From the NCBI GenBank assembly GCA_035760965.1, contig DASTRY010000032.1, positions 158,056 through 222,055 of the forward strand: a stretch of DNA of 64,000 bases, read 5' to 3'. Source of the stretch: JADGHX01 sp035760965 (GTDB taxonomy: Bacteria; Pseudomonadota; Gammaproteobacteria; Steroidobacterales; Steroidobacteraceae). Shown piece by piece: positions 25,956 to 35,818 of the stretch. A program made the position numbers and the translations under genes. The notes beneath the pieces were generated by a model. That model saw nothing but the letters and a program-made list of their open reading frames with translations, did not search any database and was not told the DNA's origin. How positions within the stretch are numbered: position 1 is the stretch's first letter; each line of letters opens with the position of its first letter.

Positions 25956-26884
25956 CCGTGGTCGAAAACGAAGATCGCGAGCTCGAGGACTTTCTCGCCC
26001 GGCGCTCGGTGCTGCATCGGCGTCTTGCGGATCGCGACTATCACGAGCCCTCGCCGGAGCTCGATCGCTTGGTGCTCGATCGGGCGCGCGAAGCGATCGA
26101 GGTCTCGGCGAACGCGCCGATGTATCGCGCGCCGCGCTGGGCGTTGCCGGTCGCGCTTGCGGCAAGTGTGGTGCTTGCGCTGGCCGTAGTGGTGAACGTC
26201 GCGCGTCTGCACGGGCGCGATGGCTATCCGGTCGCGGCGCCCATGAGCGCAGTGGAAACTGGCCCGGCCGTCACCGCCGAGAGCAAAGCAGGGCCGGTGC
26301 CGCCACCCGCAGGCGGCGCCCAGCTTGCACAGCAAGGGCGCAGCGGATTCGCGCCGGCGCCGCGAACGGATTCGGCCGACGCGCCCCGGTCCGATTCGGC
26401 GGATGACGGTTCGCCGCCGCTAGCGGCGGCCAATGCGCACGACTCCACGCTCTCGAGCGCATCGGCCGATGCACCTCGGACCGCATCGGCTCAAGAGACC
26501 AACGGGAGCGCATCGCAAGCCGCCGCGAAGGCTCGCGTCGACTCGACCCATTCGCCGCGCTTCGCGCGCGCCGAATCGCCGGGTGAGCGTCGTGTCGCTC
26601 CCGCGCGGGAGAGCGCCCTGCGCACGAGCGAAGCGGAAAGCCCGAACCCGGGCACCGCGCGCCTCCCGCCGAGCCAAGTGCCACTGCCGGACGCGCCCGC
26701 TCCAATGCTCGGCGACAAAAGCGTGCACACGGACCCGCAAGCCTGGATGCGGCAGATCGAGCAGCTGCGCCTCGCCGGCAAATCCACTGACGCGGACCGC
26801 GAGATCGCAGCATTCCGTAAAGCGTTCCCGCAGGTCCCCGTCTCGGCGGCGGCCCTCGGCCACGATTCCCGCCCGACGAAGTAG
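25952..26884 (+). CDS. Probable membrane anti-sigma factor, low-complexity periplasmic part
   Basis: 310 residues. A charged N-terminus of about 55 residues is followed by one membrane helix (about 63-85, WALPVALAASVVLALAVVV). A long Ala/Ser/Asp/Pro-rich periplasmic stretch follows, with repeats such as DSADAPRSDSADD. The C-terminal 60 residues hold WMRQIEQLRLAGKSTDADREI, a helical motif found at the end of similar partner proteins. Translational coupling to the ECF sigma gene suggests anti-sigma function. No zinc-finger motif is present. Confidence 0.75.
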   Translation: MTVVENEDRELEDFLARRSVLHRRLADRDYHEPSPELDRLVLDRAREAIEVSANAPMYRAPRWALPVALAASVVLALAVVVNVARLHGRDGYPVAAPMSAVETGPAVTAESKAGPVPPPAGGAQLAQQGRSGFAPAPRTDSADAPRSDSADDGSPPLAAANAHDSTLSSASADAPRTASAQETNGSASQAAAKARVDSTHSPRFARAESPGERRVAPARESALRTSEAESPNPGTARLPPSQVPLPDAPAPMLGDKSVHTDPQAWMRQIEQLRLAGKSTDADREIAAFRKAFPQVPVSAAALGHDSRPTK

Positions 26885-26992
26885 CCGCCGCGTCGCGCCA
26901 TCTGCCGGGCGCAGGCCGGCTATCGCTCCCGGTAATGGCAGTCCGACGCCCCGGACCCCTAAAATTGCGGCCCTTTTTCGTCGGAGCAGCTC

Positions 26993-27973
26993 ATGAAGCA
27001 AGCCGTGAACGTCGCAATCACCGGCGCGGCCGGTCAGATCGGGTACGCCCTCGCCTTCCGCGTCGCCTCGGGTCAGATGCTGGGGCCCGATCAGCCGATC
27101 AATCTCCACCTGCTGGAGATCACGCCTGCGCTGCCCGCTTTGCAGGGCGTGGTCATGGAGCTTGCCGATTGCGCGTTCCCGACCTTGAACAAGATCGTCG
27201 CGACGGACGATGCGAAGGTCGCCTTCCGCGACCTGCACGTCGGCCTGCTCGTCGGCGCGCGCCCGCGCGGGCCCGGCATGGAACGCAAAGACCTGCTGCT
27301 CGCGAACGCGCAAATCTTCTCCGCGCAGGGCAAGGCGCTGAACGAGGTCGCCGATCGCAACGTGAAGATTCTCGTCGTCGGCAATCCGGCGAATACGAAC
27401 GCGCTCATCGCGCGCGCCAATGCGAAGGATCTCAACCCGCGGAATTTCACGGCCATGACGCGTCTCGATCACAACCGCGCGCTGTCGCAGCTCGCGGAGA
27501 AGACCGGCACTCACGTCACGGCGATCCGCAAGATGACGATCTGGGGCAATCACTCCTCGACGCAGTACCCGGACATCACGCACGCCACGGTGAACGGTAA
27601 GCCGGCGACGAGCCTGGTCGACCAGAAGTGGGTGACGGAGACCTTCATTCCCGTCGTCCAGCAGCGCGGCGCCGCCATCATCAAGGCGCGCGGGCAGTCG
27701 TCCGCGGCCTCGGCCGCGTCGGCGGCGATCGATCACATCCGCGACTGGGTGCACGGTACGCCCGATGGCGATTGGGTCTCCATGGCCGTGCCGTCGGATG
27801 GCAGCTACGGGATCAAGGAAGGCGTCATCTACTCGTATCCCGTCACGTGCAAGAACGGCGAGTACCAGATCGTTCAGGGCCTTTCAATCAACGAGTTCAG
27901 CCGCAACCGTATGGACGCGACCGACAAAGAGCTGCGCGAGGAGCGCGACGGCGTGAAAGAGCTGCTCGGCTGA
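26993..27973 (+). CDS. mdh: Malate dehydrogenase (NAD+)
   Basis: 326 residues. Interconverts malate and oxaloacetate in the TCA cycle. NAD-binding GAAGQIG at 11-17. The catalytic His187 sits in IWGNHSSTQYPD and a substrate-binding Arg in MTRLDHNRAL. The length and the LVGARPRGPGMERKDLL loop match the roughly 326-residue group found in Xanthomonadales, Burkholderiales and relatives rather than E. coli Mdh. Monocistronic. Confidence 0.95.
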   Translation: MKQAVNVAITGAAGQIGYALAFRVASGQMLGPDQPINLHLLEITPALPALQGVVMELADCAFPTLNKIVATDDAKVAFRDLHVGLLVGARPRGPGMERKDLLLANAQIFSAQGKALNEVADRNVKILVVGNPANTNALIARANAKDLNPRNFTAMTRLDHNRALSQLAEKTGTHVTAIRKMTIWGNHSSTQYPDITHATVNGKPATSLVDQKWVTETFIPVVQQRGAAIIKARGQSSAASAASAAIDHIRDWVHGTPDGDWVSMAVPSDGSYGIKEGVIYSYPVTCKNGEYQIVQGLSINEFSRNRMDATDKELREERDGVKELLG

Positions 27974-27981
27974 CCGAGCGA

Positions 27982-28027
27982 GCGCCCGCACGGGCGCCGC
28001 GACGGGGCGGGTCTTTCGCCGCCCGCC
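27982..28027 (+). terminator. Two GC-rich hairpins downstream of mdh
   Basis: GCGCCCG-CA-CGGGCGC (27982-27997) starts eight bases after the mdh stop. It is followed by a second stem, GGCGGG/CCCGCC (28006-28027). There is no U-tract, so this may act as a pause or mRNA-stabilising structure rather than a classic terminator. Confidence 0.4.
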
Positions 28028-28163
28028 TCGTCACACGTCACACTGGCGGCTATAGTCGGTCGGAAAACGCCGCTCGTCAGGCGCTTAGCCCTGCCAGGCC
28101 GCCACGCCACGCAGGGTACGCAGCGCGGGCGGCACTGGCCGAAATCTCCGCAAAGGAGCGCTC

Positions 28164-30713
28164 ATGCTCGGCGCGTTCATTTCCCTGCTCTTGCTGGCCG
28201 CGGCCGCGTATGCGTTGACGCAGCCTGGTGGCGTCATCGCGCTGGTGTTCATCGGCGCGGTGCTGTTTCTCGCGTACAAGCGCCTGTCCCTGCTCACCTT
28301 CACGGCGACGTTCACCGTACTGCTGGTCGCGTACACGCTGCTCGGCGCGGCGAGCGCGCCTGCTGGCGTGTGGAAGGGATTCCTCTGGCTCGTCGTCGCC
28401 GCGCTCTGGCTGCTGAACGTACGCCCGCTGCGCAAAGCGCTGATCACGCGGCGATTCATGAAAACCTACCTGAAGCTCCTGCCCACGATGTCGCAGACCG
28501 AGCGCGAAGCGCTCGAAGCCGGCACGGTGTGGTGGGACGGCGAGCTGTTCACCGGCGCGCCGAAGTGGAGCAAGCTGCTGTCGGCCAAGCCGCCGCAGCT
28601 CTCCGCGGAAGAGCAAGCGTTTCTCGATGGGCCCTGCGAAGAGCTGTGCCGCATGCTCGACGACTGGGACATCACCCACAAGCGCGGCGACATGCCGCCT
28701 CACGTGTGGGAGTTCCTGAAAACCAAGGGCTTCTTCGCGATGATCATCGCGAAGAAATACGGTGGCCTGGAATTCTCGGCTTACGCGCACTCGTGCGTGC
28801 TTGCGAAGATCGCAAGCCGCAGCGTCACCGCTTCGTCGACCGTCGCCGTACCGAACTCGCTCGGCCCGGCCGAGCTGCTAAACCACTACGGCACCGAAGA
28901 GCAGAAGAACTACTACCTGCCGCGTCTCGCGCGCGGCGAGGAAGTGCCGTGCTTCGCGCTCACGGGGCCGCGCGCCGGGTCCGATGCCGCGTCGCTTCCC
29001 GATACGGGCGTCGTGTGCAAGGGCCAGTGGCAGGGGCGCGAGATCGTCGGCATCAAGCTGAATTTCTCGAAGCGCTACATCACGCTCGCGCCCGTGGCGA
29101 CGGTGATCGGGCTCGCGTTCCGTCTCTTCGATCCCGAGAAGCTCCTCGGCGACCAGACGGACATCGGCATCACCTGCGCGCTCATCCCGCGCAATACGCC
29201 GGGCGTGACGATCGGCCGCCGTCACTTCCCGATCAACATTCCTTTCCAGAACGGCCCGATCCAGGGCCGCGATGTGTTCGTGCCGCTCGACTTCATCATC
29301 GGCGGGCCGAAGATGGCGGGGCAGGGCTGGCGCATGCTCGTCGAGCAGCTCTCCGTCGGGCGCTGCATCTCGCTGCCCTCGAATGCGACGGGCGGCGCGA
29401 AGGCGGCGACCTGGGCGACCGGCGCGTACGGCCGCATTCGCCGGCAGTTCAACATGCCGGTCGGCAAGTTCGAAGGCGTCGAGAACATCATCGCGCGCAT
29501 GGCAGGACTCACGTACACGATGGACGCCGCGCGCTCCGTCACGGCCGGCGCGATCGACGGCGGCGAACGGCCCTCGGTGCCCTCGGCGATGCTGAAATAT
29601 CACGTCACGGAGATGGGGCGCGTCGTCGCCAACGACGCGATGGACGTGCACGGCGGCAAGGGCATCTGCCTCGGGCCGCGCAACTATCTCGGACGCGGTT
29701 ACGAGTCGGTGCCCATCGCCATCACCGTCGAAGGCGCCAACATTCTCACGCGCAACCTGATCATCTTCGGCCAGGGCGCGGTGCGCTGCCATCCATTCGT
29801 GCTGCGAGAGATGACGGCGGCGCGCAATCCGGATCGCGCGAAGGGCGTCGACGAGTTCGATCGCGCGCTGTTCGGGCACATCGGCTTCACGATCTCGAAC
29901 GCCGTGCGCTCGTTCATCATGGCGCTCACGCACGCGCGGTTCGCGCGCACGCCGGTCTCCGGACCGACCGCGCGCTACTACCAGCACATCGTGCGCTTCA
30001 GCGCGTCGTTCGCATTCGCGGTGGACGTCGCGATGCTCACGCTCGGCGGCTACTTGAAGAAGAAAGAGAACCTCTCCGCGCGGCTCGGGGATGTGCTCTC
30101 GTGCATGTATCTCGCCTCGATGGTGCTGAAGCATTACGAGAATCAGGGCCGGCACGAGGCGGACCTGCCGATCGTCGAGTGGGCCTGCCGTCACCTGCTC
30201 TACACGGCGCAGGAGCAGCTTCACAGCTTCCTGCGGAATTTCCCCAATCGGCTGCTCGGCGGGATCATGCGGTTCGTGATCTTTCCGCGCGGCCTCGTGT
30301 ACTCGGCGCCGAGCGATCGGCTCGGGCATGCGATCGCGGAGCTCGTGTCGAGCCCCAGTGATGCGCGCGAGCGGTTGTGCCACTTCATCTACAAGACGAT
30401 CGAGCCGAGCAATCCGCTGGGCCTGCTGCAGGAGGCGCTGGTGCTGTCGCAAACCGCCGAGCCCATCGAGAAGCGGATTCGCGTGGAAGGCGTGAAGACC
30501 GGGAAGATCACGGCGCTCGATCTGCCCGGACAGATTCAGCAGGCGCTCGCGCTCGGCATCATCTCGGAAACCGAGGCGGCGACGCTGCGCGAGTACGATC
30601 GCAAGGTCATGGACATCATCAACGTGGACGATTTCGCGCCGCACGAGCTCGGCGTCGAGGCGCAACCGGTGCCGCAAGTACCGGCGGCGGTGACGAGCAT
30701 TCACGTCGCCTGA
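28164..30713 (+). CDS. fadE: Acyl-CoA dehydrogenase, FadE type
   Basis: 849 residues, close to E. coli FadE (about 814). Catalyses the first oxidation step of fatty-acid beta-oxidation. Two or three N-terminal hydrophobic segments (about 1-65) suggest membrane association. The ACAD core begins near residue 110; FALTGPRAGSDAASLPDTG, NDAMDVHGGKGICLGP and VEGANILTRNLIIFGQG are FadE landmarks. The C-terminal DUF1974-type extension follows. The start has an AAAGGAGC ribosome-binding site. Confidence 0.94.
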   Translation: MLGAFISLLLLAAAAYALTQPGGVIALVFIGAVLFLAYKRLSLLTFTATFTVLLVAYTLLGAASAPAGVWKGFLWLVVAALWLLNVRPLRKALITRRFMKTYLKLLPTMSQTEREALEAGTVWWDGELFTGAPKWSKLLSAKPPQLSAEEQAFLDGPCEELCRMLDDWDITHKRGDMPPHVWEFLKTKGFFAMIIAKKYGGLEFSAYAHSCVLAKIASRSVTASSTVAVPNSLGPAELLNHYGTEEQKNYYLPRLARGEEVPCFALTGPRAGSDAASLPDTGVVCKGQWQGREIVGIKLNFSKRYITLAPVATVIGLAFRLFDPEKLLGDQTDIGITCALIPRNTPGVTIGRRHFPINIPFQNGPIQGRDVFVPLDFIIGGPKMAGQGWRMLVEQLSVGRCISLPSNATGGAKAATWATGAYGRIRRQFNMPVGKFEGVENIIARMAGLTYTMDAARSVTAGAIDGGERPSVPSAMLKYHVTEMGRVVANDAMDVHGGKGICLGPRNYLGRGYESVPIAITVEGANILTRNLIIFGQGAVRCHPFVLREMTAARNPDRAKGVDEFDRALFGHIGFTISNAVRSFIMALTHARFARTPVSGPTARYYQHIVRFSASFAFAVDVAMLTLGGYLKKKENLSARLGDVLSCMYLASMVLKHYENQGRHEADLPIVEWACRHLLYTAQEQLHSFLRNFPNRLLGGIMRFVIFPRGLVYSAPSDRLGHAIAELVSSPSDARERLCHFIYKTIEPSNPLGLLQEALVLSQTAEPIEKRIRVEGVKTGKITALDLPGQIQQALALGIISETEAATLREYDRKVMDIINVDDFAPHELGVEAQPVPQVPAAVTSIHVA

Positions 30714-30725
30714 GGAGCGGGTTCC

Positions 30726-32126
30726 TTGAGCGGAGGAGAGGTCTCGACCGGCATCGCGCCGGCGGCGCGCGATGCCAAGGATGAAGGCGCCGTCGATGCG
30801 GGCGGTCAGGCCGCACGCGATGAGGGCGGCGCGACCGTTGGGGATGTGGGCCCGGCGACGGCCGCGAGCCGCCACGCCGCGCCGTGGGCAAATGCGCTCG
30901 CACCCTCCTTGAGTAGTCATGCCGTCGAGCCGGAAAGTCGACCGTGCGCCGCCGTAGCTGCTGCGCAAGCAACCACCGCGGACACGGCCGCGGCGGCCGC
31001 TGCGCCAGCGCACACTGCGGCAATGATTGCCGCAGCACCGAACACGATGGCAGCGCAGATTGCGGCTGTTGCCGCAGCGCCGAACACCGCGGTAGCGAAC
31101 ACTGCGGCGACTGTTGCCACAGCACCGAACGCGGTTACGGCTGCAGCGCCGCCGCTAGCACCGCCGCACGGCATTTCGCTCGCGTCAGCCAGCGCAGCTG
31201 CGCTACCCGCGCACGGCGTGGAATCCGCATCGCCGATCGAGACGTGCCAGAACTGCGGCGCCCCGCTCACCGGCAAGTACTGCTCCGCCTGCGGCCAACG
31301 CCACGACCCGCATATCCATTCGCTCGTCGAATTCATCGGCGAAGCCGCGGAAAGCATCACGCACGCAGACTCGCGCGTCTGGCGCACGCTCTGGGCATTG
31401 ATCGCACGCCCCGGCTTCCTGACGAAGGAATTCCTCGAGGGACGGCGCGCCCGCTACCTACCGCCGTTCCGGCTCTACCTCGTCCTGAGTGTCGCGTTCT
31501 TCCTCATCGCGACGGCCGGCAGCAGTCCCAGGACAGTCGGTTTCGTCGGGCTCCACACCGGCGACGGCGCGCCTTCAATCGACGTGCAGAAGCTCGACCA
31601 GTCCCCCGCAAACCCGTCGGAGACGCCCGAGCAGCGCGCGAACCGCATCTGCAACGACTTCACTTTCATGGACGGTTCGGCCAAAGGCCTCGTCGATGGC
31701 CCGGCCGTGTGCCGCAAGATCGTCCGCGACAACGGTCACGCGCTGGCCCAGGCGCTCTACCACAACATCCCGCGCGCCCTGATCGTGCTGCTGCCGCTGC
31801 TCGCGCTGACCATGCGTGCGATGTATTGGCGGCGGAGGTATGTGGAACACCTGCTTTTCTTCGTGCACACGCACGCGTTCACGTTCGTGTTCCTCACGAT
31901 CTACGTCCTCTTCATGCGCTTCGTCCCGTCTGACTCGTTGCACGACACCGCGACGGTCCTCATGGTGCTCGGCGTCCCCTACTACACGTATCGCGCGATG
32001 CTGCGCGTTTACCGGCAACGCAAGTGGGTGACGTGGTTCAAGTTCGCGGCCCTCTCGCTGTCGTATTTCGTGCTCGGCCTGATCATGACCGTGCTGCTGG
32101 GCCTCTACACGGCGGTCACGTTGTGA
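30726..32126 (+). CDS. DUF3667 membrane protein with Ala-rich N-terminal extension
   Basis: About 466 residues. A zinc-ribbon-like motif (CQNCGAPLTGKYCSACGQ, about 173-190) leads into the DUF3667 region with LTKEFLEGRRARYLPPFRLYL and four or five membrane helices. The first 165 residues are low-complexity, with AAAPNT-type repeats. The TTG start at 30726 is supported by an AGGAG eight bases upstream and lies 12 bases after fadE, suggesting co-transcription. Function unknown. The start could be further in, since the extension has no recognisable fold. Confidence 0.8.
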   Translation: MSGGEVSTGIAPAARDAKDEGAVDAGGQAARDEGGATVGDVGPATAASRHAAPWANALAPSLSSHAVEPESRPCAAVAAAQATTADTAAAAAAPAHTAAMIAAAPNTMAAQIAAVAAAPNTAVANTAATVATAPNAVTAAAPPLAPPHGISLASASAAALPAHGVESASPIETCQNCGAPLTGKYCSACGQRHDPHIHSLVEFIGEAAESITHADSRVWRTLWALIARPGFLTKEFLEGRRARYLPPFRLYLVLSVAFFLIATAGSSPRTVGFVGLHTGDGAPSIDVQKLDQSPANPSETPEQRANRICNDFTFMDGSAKGLVDGPAVCRKIVRDNGHALAQALYHNIPRALIVLLPLLALTMRAMYWRRRYVEHLLFFVHTHAFTFVFLTIYVLFMRFVPSDSLHDTATVLMVLGVPYYTYRAMLRVYRQRKWVTWFKFAALSLSYFVLGLIMTVLLGLYTAVTL

Positions 32127-32229
32127 GTCTTACGCGCCCGTCATTTGTTTCATGACAACCGGCTGGCTAAGCTGGGGCGCGGCCAAGAGAGCGGCCGCGC
32201 AATCCCGAGACGTCACGGAGAACTCATCC

Positions 32230-32649
32230 ATGCGTGTAGCACTCGCAGTCGCCGCCATCGCCCTCGTCACCAGCGCCGTTTACGCGCAGGAACGCACGCC
32301 GTCGCCTGCCGGCGCGGAGGCCTACATCATCAGCCCGAAAGACGGCGCGACGGTGAAAAGTCCCGTGAAAGTGGTCTTCGGACTGAAGGGCATGGGCGTC
32401 GCGCCCGCCGGCGTGAAGATGGAGAACACGGGGCATCATCATCTGCTCATCGACACCGACGTGCCCGCGGACGCCAACGCGCCGCTGCCCACGACGGACC
32501 ACGTGAAGCACTTCGGCAAGGGCCAGACGGAAACCTCGATCGAGCTGCCGCCGGGCAAGCACACGCTGCAACTCGTGCTCGGCGACGAGAACCACATCCC
32601 GCACAACCCGCCGGTCGTGTCGAAGAAGATCACGATCAACGTGAAGTAA
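32230..32649 (+). CDS. Secreted DUF4399 protein
   Basis: 139 residues. Signal peptide at 1-20 (ends VYAQE). The mature part has YIISPKDGATVKSP, GHHHLLID and the PPGKHTLQLVLGDENHIPHNPP block of the DUF4399 family, a small beta-sandwich of unknown function exported to the periplasm. The ATG at 32230 is chosen because it directly precedes the signal peptide and has ACGGAGAA upstream. An in-frame ATG at 32152 would spoil the signal sequence. Confidence 0.88.
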   Translation: MRVALAVAAIALVTSAVYAQERTPSPAGAEAYIISPKDGATVKSPVKVVFGLKGMGVAPAGVKMENTGHHHLLIDTDVPADANAPLPTTDHVKHFGKGQTETSIELPPGKHTLQLVLGDENHIPHNPPVVSKKITINVK

Positions 32650-32751
32650 TCGCATGAAGAGGCGCACGCGGGCCGCTTCGCGGCGCGTGCGCCGCCACTT
32701 CAGCGGGGTTCGCAGCACGGCGAACCCCGCCGAGTCGCACGGACGCGGCGC

Positions 32752-33927
32752 ATGAGCCGGGCCATTCTCCACGTCGACATGGACGCGTTCTACGCGTCCA
32801 TCGAGCAGCGCGACGATCCTACGCTGAAGGGCAAACCGGTCATCGTCGGCGGAACGCGCGGACGCGGTGTGGTCGCCGCCGCGAGCTACGAAGTGCGCAA
32901 GTTCGGCGTGCATTCGGCGATGCCGATGACGACGGCGCTACGCCTGTGTCCGCACGCCGTCTGCGTGCATCCGCGCATGCAGGTCTACAAGGAAGTGTCC
33001 GAGCAGATCTTCGCGATCTTTCACCAATTCACGCCCGTGGTCGAAGGGCTCTCGCTCGATGAAGCGTTCCTCGACGTGACCGCCAGTCGTGCCCCGCTCG
33101 GCGACCCGGTCGCGATCGCGCGCGCGATCAAAGAACGCATTCTGCGCACGACACGCCTCACGGCATCGGTCGGCGTCGCGCCCAACAAGCTCGTCGCGAA
33201 GATCGCGTCCGATCTGCACAAACCGGACGGGCTCACGGTGGTGACGCCCGACACCGTGCAGCGCGTGCTCGATCCGCTCTCGATACGCCGCCTGCCGGGC
33301 CTCGGTCGGAAGATGGGCGCGAAAGTGGAAGCGGCGGGCATTCACACGTTCGCTGAATTGCGCACCGCGAAAGACTCTGTTTTGTGGCCCCTGTTCGGCA
33401 AGTACACGCGGCGGATTCGTGAGCGCGCCGCCGGCATCGACGACCGCGAGGTCATTCCGGACCGGGATGAGAAGTCGATCAGTGCCGAGGACACCTTCGC
33501 GGCCGACATCGCGGAGCCGCGGCGCCTGCAGGGCGAGCTCGCCGCCCTGGCGGATCGCGCCTGCGCGCGGCTGCGGGCGAAGGGGCTCGTCGCGGGATGT
33601 GTCACCGTCAAAATTCGCCGCCACGATTTCTCGACCTTCACCCGCCAGCGGCGCATTTCACCGGCGACACATGACAGCCAGGCCATCGGGCGGGTCGCGC
33701 GCGAGCTGCTGGGCGTCTGGCTCGCAGCGCACCCGGGGGCCAAGATCCGCCTGCTCGGCGTGGGCGTCAGCCAGCTCGCGGTGGCCGAGCAGCTCGATCT
33801 CTTCGCCGCATCGGGTCCGAAGGGCCCCTCCAAGCTGGACAGGACCCTCGACGCCATCCGCGAGAAATTCGGCAGTCAGGCGCTGACCCGCGCCGGCAAC
33901 CTCGAAGACAAGTCCGGACACGACTGA
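32752..33927 (+). CDS. dinB: DNA polymerase IV (Y-family translesion polymerase)
   Basis: 391 residues. The catalytic acidic residues are D9 in LHVDMDAFYASIEQ and D103-E104 in LSLDEAFLDVT. The thumb (RLPGLGRKMGAKVEAAG) and little-finger domain (KIRRHDFSTFTRQ) are present. Copies past damaged template with low fidelity. No LexA box is evident to me in the upstream 100 bases. Confidence 0.95.
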   Translation: MSRAILHVDMDAFYASIEQRDDPTLKGKPVIVGGTRGRGVVAAASYEVRKFGVHSAMPMTTALRLCPHAVCVHPRMQVYKEVSEQIFAIFHQFTPVVEGLSLDEAFLDVTASRAPLGDPVAIARAIKERILRTTRLTASVGVAPNKLVAKIASDLHKPDGLTVVTPDTVQRVLDPLSIRRLPGLGRKMGAKVEAAGIHTFAELRTAKDSVLWPLFGKYTRRIRERAAGIDDREVIPDRDEKSISAEDTFAADIAEPRRLQGELAALADRACARLRAKGLVAGCVTVKIRRHDFSTFTRQRRISPATHDSQAIGRVARELLGVWLAAHPGAKIRLLGVGVSQLAVAEQLDLFAASGPKGPSKLDRTLDAIREKFGSQALTRAGNLEDKSGHD

Positions 33928-33930
33928 GCT

Positions 33931-33949
33931 CGGCCGGCCCTCCCGGCCG
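33931..33949. other. Hairpin downstream of dinB
   Basis: Perfect 7-bp stem CGGCCGG-CCCTC-CCGGCCG four bases after the dinB stop, without a T-tract. A terminator-like or mRNA-end structure. Confidence 0.4.
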
Positions 33950-34102
33950 CGCACCCCTGCCGGCACCCGTCGGCGTTTGCACACACCCTGGGGCTACCGG
34001 GCTCCGGGGCGACGAACTTTGCCGGCCCAAATGCACCCAACCGACTCCCATGCAATACTCGCGACCCGGGCGGATAGGCCACCCGCCTCTACACCATTAC
34101 AC

Positions 34103-35815
34103 ATGTATCTGTCGTTCTTCGGCCTAAACGAGAAGCCCTTCGCGATCACGCCCGATCCGCGATATCTCTACCTGAGCGAGCGCCACGCCGAAGCCCTGGC
34201 TCACCTGCTGTACGGCATCAACGAAGCCGGCGGCTTCGTGCAGCTCACCGGCGAGGTGGGCACCGGCAAGACGACCACCATCCGCTCGCTGCTCGGGCAG
34301 ACGCCGAAGAACGCCGAAGTCGCGCTGATCCTGAACCCGCGCATGACGCCGACGGAGTTCCTGCTCACGATCTGCGAGGAGCTCGGGATCGGCGTACCGG
34401 ATTCCGCCGAGCACAGCCTCAAAGACCTCGTCGACATCCTGAACGACTATCTGCTGCGCGCTCACGCGGGCGGGCGGCGCATCGTGCTCGTCGTCGACGA
34501 AGCGCAGAACCTCTCGCCCGAGGTGCTCGAGCAAGTGCGCTTGCTCACCAACCTCGAGACGAACACGCAGAAGCTTCTGCAGATCATCCTCATCGGCCAG
34601 CCCGAGCTGCGTACGCTGCTCGAGCGCACCGACCTGCGTCAGCTCGCGCAGCGCATCACGGGCCGTTATCACCTCGATCCGCTGTCCGCGGTCGAGACGT
34701 CGGCGTACGTGCGTCACCGCTTGCGCGTCGCCGGTGCGACGACGGACATCTTCACGCCGCCCGCGCTGAGCGAGATTTACCGGCTCTCCGGCGGCGTGCC
34801 GCGTGTGATCAACGTGATCGCCGATCGCGCCCTGCTCGGCGCATACACGCAGGATCGCCATCGCGTCGGCAGCAGCCTCGTCCGTCACGCTGCGACGGAA
34901 GTGTTCGGTCGCAAGTTCGCGCCTGCGTGGCTGCCCTGGGCGGGTGCCGCCGGCGCGGGGCTCGCCGTGGTCGCAACCGTGTTTCTCGTGTGGGAGCTGT
35001 TCCCTGGCAGCCGTTCGGCCGTGGCGGGAGACAAGGCCACGAACATCGAGGCCGCGCCGCCGGCGGTCGCCATCACCGAGAGTGGCGCAAAGGCAAGCGA
35101 CGGCGATCGGGTCGCGGGAGCAGCGAACGAAGCGTCGAGCGGTCTGCGCGTCGCATCGCTCACCGACCCCGCCGCCGAACCCCTCTCGGAGCTGCTGAAG
35201 ACGTACGCGTCCGAGACCGTTCCCGACGGTGCGTTCGGCAAGCTCTTCAGCATGTGGGGCGCCAAGTACGAAGCGGACAGTGACGATCCGTGCACGCAGG
35301 CCTCGCGGCAGGGACTCGAGTGTCTCGTCCAGCGCGGCTCCTTCGGTCAGCTGCGTCAATACAACCGGCCGGCGATCCTCATGCTGAACGACGAGAACGG
35401 CGTCGCTCACCAGGTCGTGCTCACCAATCTCGCGGACGAGAGCGCGAAGGTGGACCTCGGCGGCAAGCGTCACGTCGTGCGGATCAGCGATCTCGCGCGG
35501 CTCTGGTTCGGCGATTTCATCATGCTGTGGCGTCCGGGTACGCCGCACGTGAAACCCTTGAGCGTCGGCATGCGCGGCGCCGAGGTGCGCTGGCTGCGGC
35601 AGAGCCTGCAACGGGTGACCGGTGCGCCGCCCGATTTCGCGGCGAGCGACGTGTTCGACGCCAAGCTCAGCGAGCTGGTGAAGGATTTTCAGAAGCGCAA
35701 CCAGCTCACTGTGGACGGTATCGCGGGCGTGCAAACTCAGATCGTGCTCGCGAGCGCGGTCGCCTCGCCCGATTCGCCCGTCCTGCGCAGCGAGCCCGCG
35801 CACGGTGGTGGCTAG
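34103..35815 (+). CDS. gspA: GspA/ExeA-type secretion assembly ATPase
   Basis: 570 residues. The start MYLSFFGLNEKPF is diagnostic and decides the ATG at 34103. The AAA domain has Walker A GEVGTGKTT (50-58) and Walker B VLVVDEAQ. One membrane helix (about 277-298) is followed by a C39-peptidase-like periplasmic domain (about 365-480, lacking an obvious catalytic Cys-His pair). A peptidoglycan-binding domain (about 486-556, KDFQKRNQLTVDGIAG) ends the protein. In Aeromonas and Vibrio, GspAB opens peptidoglycan to let the type II secretin assemble. Pairs with gspB three bases downstream. Confidence 0.92.
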   Translation: MYLSFFGLNEKPFAITPDPRYLYLSERHAEALAHLLYGINEAGGFVQLTGEVGTGKTTTIRSLLGQTPKNAEVALILNPRMTPTEFLLTICEELGIGVPDSAEHSLKDLVDILNDYLLRAHAGGRRIVLVVDEAQNLSPEVLEQVRLLTNLETNTQKLLQIILIGQPELRTLLERTDLRQLAQRITGRYHLDPLSAVETSAYVRHRLRVAGATTDIFTPPALSEIYRLSGGVPRVINVIADRALLGAYTQDRHRVGSSLVRHAATEVFGRKFAPAWLPWAGAAGAGLAVVATVFLVWELFPGSRSAVAGDKATNIEAAPPAVAITESGAKASDGDRVAGAANEASSGLRVASLTDPAAEPLSELLKTYASETVPDGAFGKLFSMWGAKYEADSDDPCTQASRQGLECLVQRGSFGQLRQYNRPAILMLNDENGVAHQVVLTNLADESAKVDLGGKRHVVRISDLARLWFGDFIMLWRPGTPHVKPLSVGMRGAEVRWLRQSLQRVTGAPPDFAASDVFDAKLSELVKDFQKRNQLTVDGIAGVQTQIVLASAVASPDSPVLRSEPAHGGG

Positions 35816-35818
35816 CTC

